64,000 nucleotides of DNA from Inonotus obliquus (Eukaryota; Basidiomycota; Agaricomycetes; Hymenochaetales; Hymenochaetaceae): positions 2,020,501 to 2,084,500 of the forward strand of contig JAJHTX010000007.1 of NCBI GenBank assembly GCA_032164295.1. Direction: 5' to 3'. Under the pieces are notes generated by a model that was given only the letters and a program-made list of their open reading frames with translations, had not been told where the DNA came from and made no database searches. Shown in pieces: positions 59,653-64,000 of this stretch. Numbering within the stretch: the stretch's first letter is position 1; every line of letters begins with the position of its first letter. The position numbers and the translations under genes were made by a program.

Positions 59653-62242
59653 TCAGCTATGCCTAGACGGGGTAGCTTTGTAAGACGTACTTTGGCAAAC
59701 GTTATCCCGGAGAGCCATTCTTGCATCGTTAAGAGTGCGAACATCGCCTGTGTTGCAATGAGCCTGGTTGCGTGGAACCTGAAAAAGAGATACTTAGTAG
59801 GTAGCATTACACCCTTGCTTGCGAGTCACGCTTACTTTGAATAGTTGCAGATTCGATCAAATAGGATTGCCTGTTGGTCTTTCTGAAGAGTTGTAAAGTT
59901 TCTTTGGTACGTTTATGGAACAACGGTCGGACGACAAACCTGTATGAGTAGAGATTCTCCAGGGAAGATGAACACATGGAGATTTTCTAGTAACGCCTCC
60001 ACCGTAGTGCCCAGACCACAATATTGGCTGTCGAGTTGAAAATACCGCATCAGCTGGTTGACTTGAACCACGATGAATCATTAGAAACTCACATGACCGC
60101 CTTCTTCGCAGCGGTAATCTCGCTGTATTTGATAACCGTGCCAGGCACACGCCTAGCAGCTTGTATGTCCTTGCGAAGAGTCAAAGCATTGGGAGCTGAT
60201 TCATCCCTGGTCGATCTGGCAAGGAGCACTTCGACTCGGCGCTTAATGGCTTCCTTATCTACCCGGTCGTTGTCTCGCCTAACATTGATTCAAGAATTAG
60301 TGCATCTGTGTGGGGAAATAATGGAATTGTACGCACAAGCAGAAGTCTGCAAATTCGTTGGATACCATCTTCCACGTGCACTACATAGTAATATAAGCTG
60401 ATGGAAAGAGAATAGGAAGTGTGGACACGGACATCGTCATACATGTCCCTCCAGAGTGAGAGGTTGGAGAAGAGAGCGATTAACTCGTAGCCTTGTTTAC
60501 GAATTTCATGCGATCGAGAGATACTGCAATGAATGTTAGCATGGATTTGTTTGCGTAGATTAGAGCTCACTCCGTGATACTGAGAAGATCGGTTCCAACT
60601 TTTAGCAACCTTTTCTGTTTATGATATCCGTTAGTATTGTCCTTAATCGGTTCCTTGTATCTGATCGCTCCCTCACCTTCTCGTGCTCCATGTCCATCTT
60701 CCATGATCTCAGAGTACTGAACCACCAGAGTCGTCGCAGTCCAGCGAGAAGTTCATTTTCGGAATCTGCATGTCTGGGGATACTGTCAATACTGATACAT
60801 ATCGATATACAGCTGAAACTCACTGGTACAAGAGGAAACCATTTGCTTCAGTGTATCCACTGATCTCCAATATGTTTACTCCTACTGAATGTCTCAGATT
60901 CTGTTTCCGATGTTTTAACACATATCGACTGGATGCCTTGAAAGAAAGCACAGCTTACATCCGGTAGATCAGAGGCTTGTAAGTATTCGAAGCGCCATAG
61001 CCAGTCCAAGGCATCTCGTCTAGTATCTATGGGCAAGGGGTGCCTAGGGGTTTGCGGGTTATTATCTCGATTATTGTAGAAAGGCGAGACTGATGCCCAC
61101 CTAGTGAGATCCACAAGGAGGATACAGATATCTCTAAAATCAACCTGCCGTCGAACGCATTGGCTTATTGTCGCTGAGACATGAGAGCAGGTAGGGAGTG
61201 CGTACCACAGAGACGGGATTGAACGAATGCTCGATGAACATCTTGTAAGATAGCCATAGGTAGGCGCATGAAGCCAGCTTTAGTGGGACCAGGGTGGATG
61301 CACTGGGATGATGTTGACGACAAAGCGATGAAGAACAAAGCAATACTTACCTGAGTGCATGTAAGATGATTCGACAATCTTCGTACTCCAAGGCGAAATT
61401 CTATTCGCATCTGAGAACTGGATCTGGCAAAACGGAATTGACTAGAAGCTGACCTTTCTGCCCAGACTAGCTCCGGCTCCAACCAAATAATTGAATTGAA
61501 GAAGACCTTCCTTGCGGAGTTCATAGGGAAGCCCTTCACTGTACACACCCGTTTAGCCATCAAGACGCAATAGCCATGAGGTTACACGCTCACTTGCACA
61601 ACTCTTGCAGGGTTTTCAGGAGCTGCTGACGAACCTAAACGGGCGTTGAGTGTAGTGAGGTTTATCAGGGTGCTTTCCCCGCTTACCGGTTCCGGAAAGA
61701 TATCTCGCACGAGGTGGCCGAACGAATATCGAATGAGTCTGAGTGCCGATTTCCGCATCTGCAGCGGGAGCTCATCTCTGGAGTTAATTTAAGCGGAAGA
61801 CGCCGGACATGATCAGAGTGGCGGTTCAACGGTCACACGGGTAGTGAAAGCCGTACCGAGTCACATCCAGTAGATCGTTGAGAACCCGCTTCTGGCCGTA
61901 GAGTGGGACAGGTACAGAGCTTCTCCGAGCGACGGCAAGCTCACTACGAGCAGAGGAGATGCGGGGGAGGACGCTAAGGAAGGTGAACGACTTGGTTAGC
62001 ACCTCTCGGATACTCGATCGCCGCCGGACGAGCGCCCGAGGTCGGATCGTCTCTGTTGACGACGCGGACGCAAATGATGAAATTGAAGCTCGCTTAAAGC
62101 TTGTATCGAAGTTGTTGTTGCCTACTTTGAAAGTCGCTGATGAGGCTACACTGAGAGTTTCCGATGTCCAGCAGTTCGAGTCATCGGTGCCAACTCGGGT
62201 TGAGCTCGTCGATGCCCCGCCAGTGCTGAGCATTCGCCTCAT
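59653..62242 (-). CDS. Multi-exon gene of unknown family
   Basis: A minus-strand gene with about a dozen short exons. From ATG 62242 the first exon (to 61857) encodes a Ser/Arg-rich N-terminus and then VPLYGQKRVLNDLLDVTR. Next come DELPLQMRKSALRLIRYSFG, EPVRQQLLKTLQELC, EGLPYELRKEGLLQFNYLVG, GFMRLPMAILQDVHRAFVQ, EISVSSLWISL joined to DTRRDALDWLWRFEYLQ, HADSENELLAGLRRLWWFS, RLLKVGTDLLSITE, SHEIRKQGYELIALFSNLSL, DKEAIKRRVEVLLARS, QYCGLGTTVEALLENLHVF and KDQQAILFDRICNYSK followed by FHATRLIATQAMFALLTMQE. The stop is near 59653. Most joins are in frame with GT/AG ends; those near 60950 and 60330 are unresolved. The regular helices resemble an all-alpha repeat (ARM/HEAT-like), but this is inference. 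I do not recognise the family. Confidence 0.55.
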
Positions 62243-63297
62243 GTTCAAGGTGAGTAGAAGAGGAGTGCCGTGTGGTCGTTGTGGAGAAGAAAGATGCGTC
62301 TTAGTCGTGGTTTTAACACATATAAGTACAGCTAATATAACGCCGCCGGATAAGGCAGGAAGCAGCACGCCGAGACTTCACTGGTCCATACATAGGCGAG
62401 TTCCTGCCGCCTCTTCTCACAGGGCGATGCGTTGTATCCCAGAATGTCGTGCTTCTTTAGATGTTGATTGCGCGCACGGCGCTGTTAACGAATGGGTGTT
62501 GACCGAATCAAAGCACCATCAGTGGCAGACAAAGACGATAGTAGGGTGGGGCTGCACGTGAGTCAAACGCGTATTTTTGTCACGTCGGAGTCTAAAGTAT
62601 GTTCGGGGCTATCCTTGAATGGTAATTCTCCTCCGAATTCATGACATTCAGCGTCACATTAAATCAGGACATGGACAGCGCTTAAGTTGGATGCTATGAT
62701 TATAAATCAAAGACGACTCCGGATGTCTTTATTACCTCCCAACCTCAGAGCAGTTAATAGAAATTAGCAGCATGTTCCAGTCTATTGGAGCCAGCTCATT
62801 ACGAGTCTTGATTATCGGAGAAACGTGCATGGCATCAGATTACAAGCATCATCATAAGCTAAACCTGCGTCCGGTGTCAAAGGGCAAACGGGATAGCGAG
62901 GTGGTTGTTGAAATTACCAAGATATTGCATGTGGTTATGAGTCCAGATCACTTTTCCGGAAGGGGGATAGTGAAGGGAAGGACATAAAGAAGGAAAGCAC
63001 CAGTGGCAAAGTATGCAAGTGTCGTCAAAGATCGAACAAAAGGAATGGGCACTTGATACAAAACCAATCTCCAACGATAATTCAGTTAGTATTTCGTGCT
63101 AGAGGGTCGGGTAAGTTCGAAGGAACCCTTTGTGCATAAAAACCAGCTCATGACATCTTTCAGCGTTCTAAAGGAGGTGTGGTGTGTCCAGAGAAAAGTC
63201 TACTCAAGCAAATGCGCCGATAATAGATACATAGAGGTATATCAATGAAAATCCAGAATCAAAAGAAAGCGACAGAAAGAGAAATATACCAGACGGA
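62243..63297. other. Intergenic, no gene seen
   Basis: About 1.05 kb. An in-frame upstream Met of the unassigned gene lies at 62368, and a plus-strand frame (61959-62561) overlaps its first exon; neither is supported. The remainder has only short frames. Confidence 0.4.
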
Positions 63298-64000
63298 TCA
63301 AGTATTCAAATATGCTAACAAAGACCTTCTCCTCTCTTCTTCCCTCTTATTCACCTTCTCAAATCCTCTTCGTCCTCTCCCGACAAGTTTCTTCACTCTC
63401 CTTCTCTCCTCAGCCTCACGCGCATGGGCTTCCAAAGCCGCTTGTGAATGTGTTATGCGTTTGATGGGGGCACGATAGATCCCCGAACCGGTGGTCTTCG
63501 CCTTGAGACCGATGCCAAGACGATCAGATTTGAGGATGGTGGGGAGTGGCGTTAGAAGTGCGGTTGGGGCATGGTCAAGGTCTGTGTGAGATGTTCCATG
63601 TTCTGTTGAGTTTTCGAAAGAGAAGTCTGTAGGTGGTGGACTTGGTGGATGGGAGAAGACGTCTTTGGAATTTTCGTCCTCGTCATCGTCGGATAATGTG
63701 AGGTCGACTATCTCATGGTCGATAGAAGTGATATCAATCACTTCCTTCTTTACGCGTGCAGTACTCTGGGCTTCTTCAACCGCTTTCTCTTTCCCTTTCC
63801 CCCTATGAACCAGCCCGCTTCGATTTCTTGAAGCCTTCCCAAGCGCTTCACCTTCCTCCCATCCGCTCCTTTGCATCATATCAAAACCCTTATTGCCTGG
63901 ACCGATTGCAAGCCATACGGGAGGCTTGTACTTCTCCTCTGTTGGTAATGGCGGGGGGTCGCGTGCAAGGATGTCTGCTAGTGTCTGTATTCGCTGTGGA
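63298..64000 (-). CDS. G-patch domain protein (C-terminal part; start lies beyond the window)
   Basis: One open exon from the window edge to the stop at 63298-63300. About 234 residues are visible. Seen in order: TLADILARDPPPLPTEEKY, then a G-patch core (NKGFDMMQRSGWEEGEALGK), an acidic Ser/Asp stretch (DLTLSDDDEDENS), a Pro-rich stretch, and a conserved tail with LKSDRLGIGLKAK and KRITHSQAALEAH, ending in a basic Arg-rich helix (RRSLLAYLNT). G-patch proteins usually bind and activate DEAH-box RNA helicases in splicing or ribosome assembly. The tail motif (a Lys-Ser-Asp-Arg then Gly-rich element, followed by an R-I-T-H element) recalls GPANK1-type G-patch proteins, by recollection only. The 5' part is missing. 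Confidence 0.75.
   Translation of the reverse strand, partial: PQRIQTLADILARDPPPLPTEEKYKPPVWLAIGPGNKGFDMMQRSGWEEGEALGKASRNRSGLVHRGKGKEKAVEEAQSTARVKKEVIDITSIDHEIVDLTLSDDDEDENSKDVFSHPPSPPPTDFSFENSTEHGTSHTDLDHAPTALLTPLPTILKSDRLGIGLKAKTTGSGIYRAPIKRITHSQAALEAHAREAEERRRVKKLVGRGRRGFEKVNKREEERRRSLLAYLNT

Noticed and set aside
61959..62561. A 200-codon plus-strand open frame
   Set aside because: It overlaps the first exon of the minus-strand unassigned gene. That gene has a clean donor at 61856 and in-frame continuation, while the plus frame has no recognisable motif or partner exons.
1..64000. tRNA genes, CRISPR arrays, bacterial operons, intact transposons
   Set aside because: No cloverleaf with a GTTCGA-type loop, no regular spaced repeats and no transposase or reverse transcriptase motif was noticed. 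A tRNAscan and RepeatMasker run would be needed to exclude them fully.

Overview
The window looks like ordinary nuclear DNA of a filamentous basidiomycete, most likely an Agaricomycete. Genes are split by many short introns of about 50-75 bp with GT/AG ends and CTRAY-like branch points. The gene set includes expanded cytochrome P450s, a cellulose-active AA9 lytic polysaccharide monooxygenase with a CBM1, a secreted GH37 trehalase and a secreted GH18 enzyme. I see no operons, prophage, CRISPR array or intact transposon. The species cannot be named from the sequence alone.

Layout. 0-1.5 kb: the 3' end of a partly covered gene, then a repeat-rich flank. 1.5-13.4 kb: a P450 locus with one full-length gene on the minus strand, one on the plus strand, and a third plus-strand copy that has lost its N-terminal half and is frameshifted near its end, separated by 4.2 kb and 1.7 kb of gene-poor DNA. 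13.6-20.7 kb: VPS37 (ESCRT-I), the AA9 monooxygenase, NCA2 (mitochondrial) and an aquaglyceroporin. 22.9-33.9 kb: a Cdc25-type Ras exchange factor with SH3 domain, a small predicted membrane protein of 81 residues that I do not recognise, an F-box/beta-propeller-like protein and a secreted trehalase. 34-41.4 kb: a gene-poor stretch with coding-like fragments and one candidate 42-residue ORF behind a good TATA box. 41.4-64 kb: dense housekeeping genes: a PIG3-like quinone oxidoreductase, the large NAD-dependent glutamate dehydrogenase, geranylgeranyltransferase-I beta (CDC43), a TGL2-like lipase, a GH18 enzyme, exosome subunit RRP40, a multi-exon gene of unknown family, and the end of a G-patch protein.

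Most genes have unrelated jobs. Two themes recur. One is biomass and sugar turnover (AA9-CBM1, trehalase, GH18, P450s, aquaglyceroporin). The other is Ras/Rho-type signalling: CDC25 activates Ras, and CDC43 prenylates Rho/Rac-type GTPases. I found no clear new multi-gene system. The items most worth checking are the small membrane protein at 27.76-28.14 kb, the 42-residue ORF at 37.19-37.32 kb, the unassigned gene at 59.65-62.24 kb, and the decaying P450 copy.

Gene ends come from hand splicing. Start and stop codons are mostly well supported, but individual splice sites should be treated as predictions.
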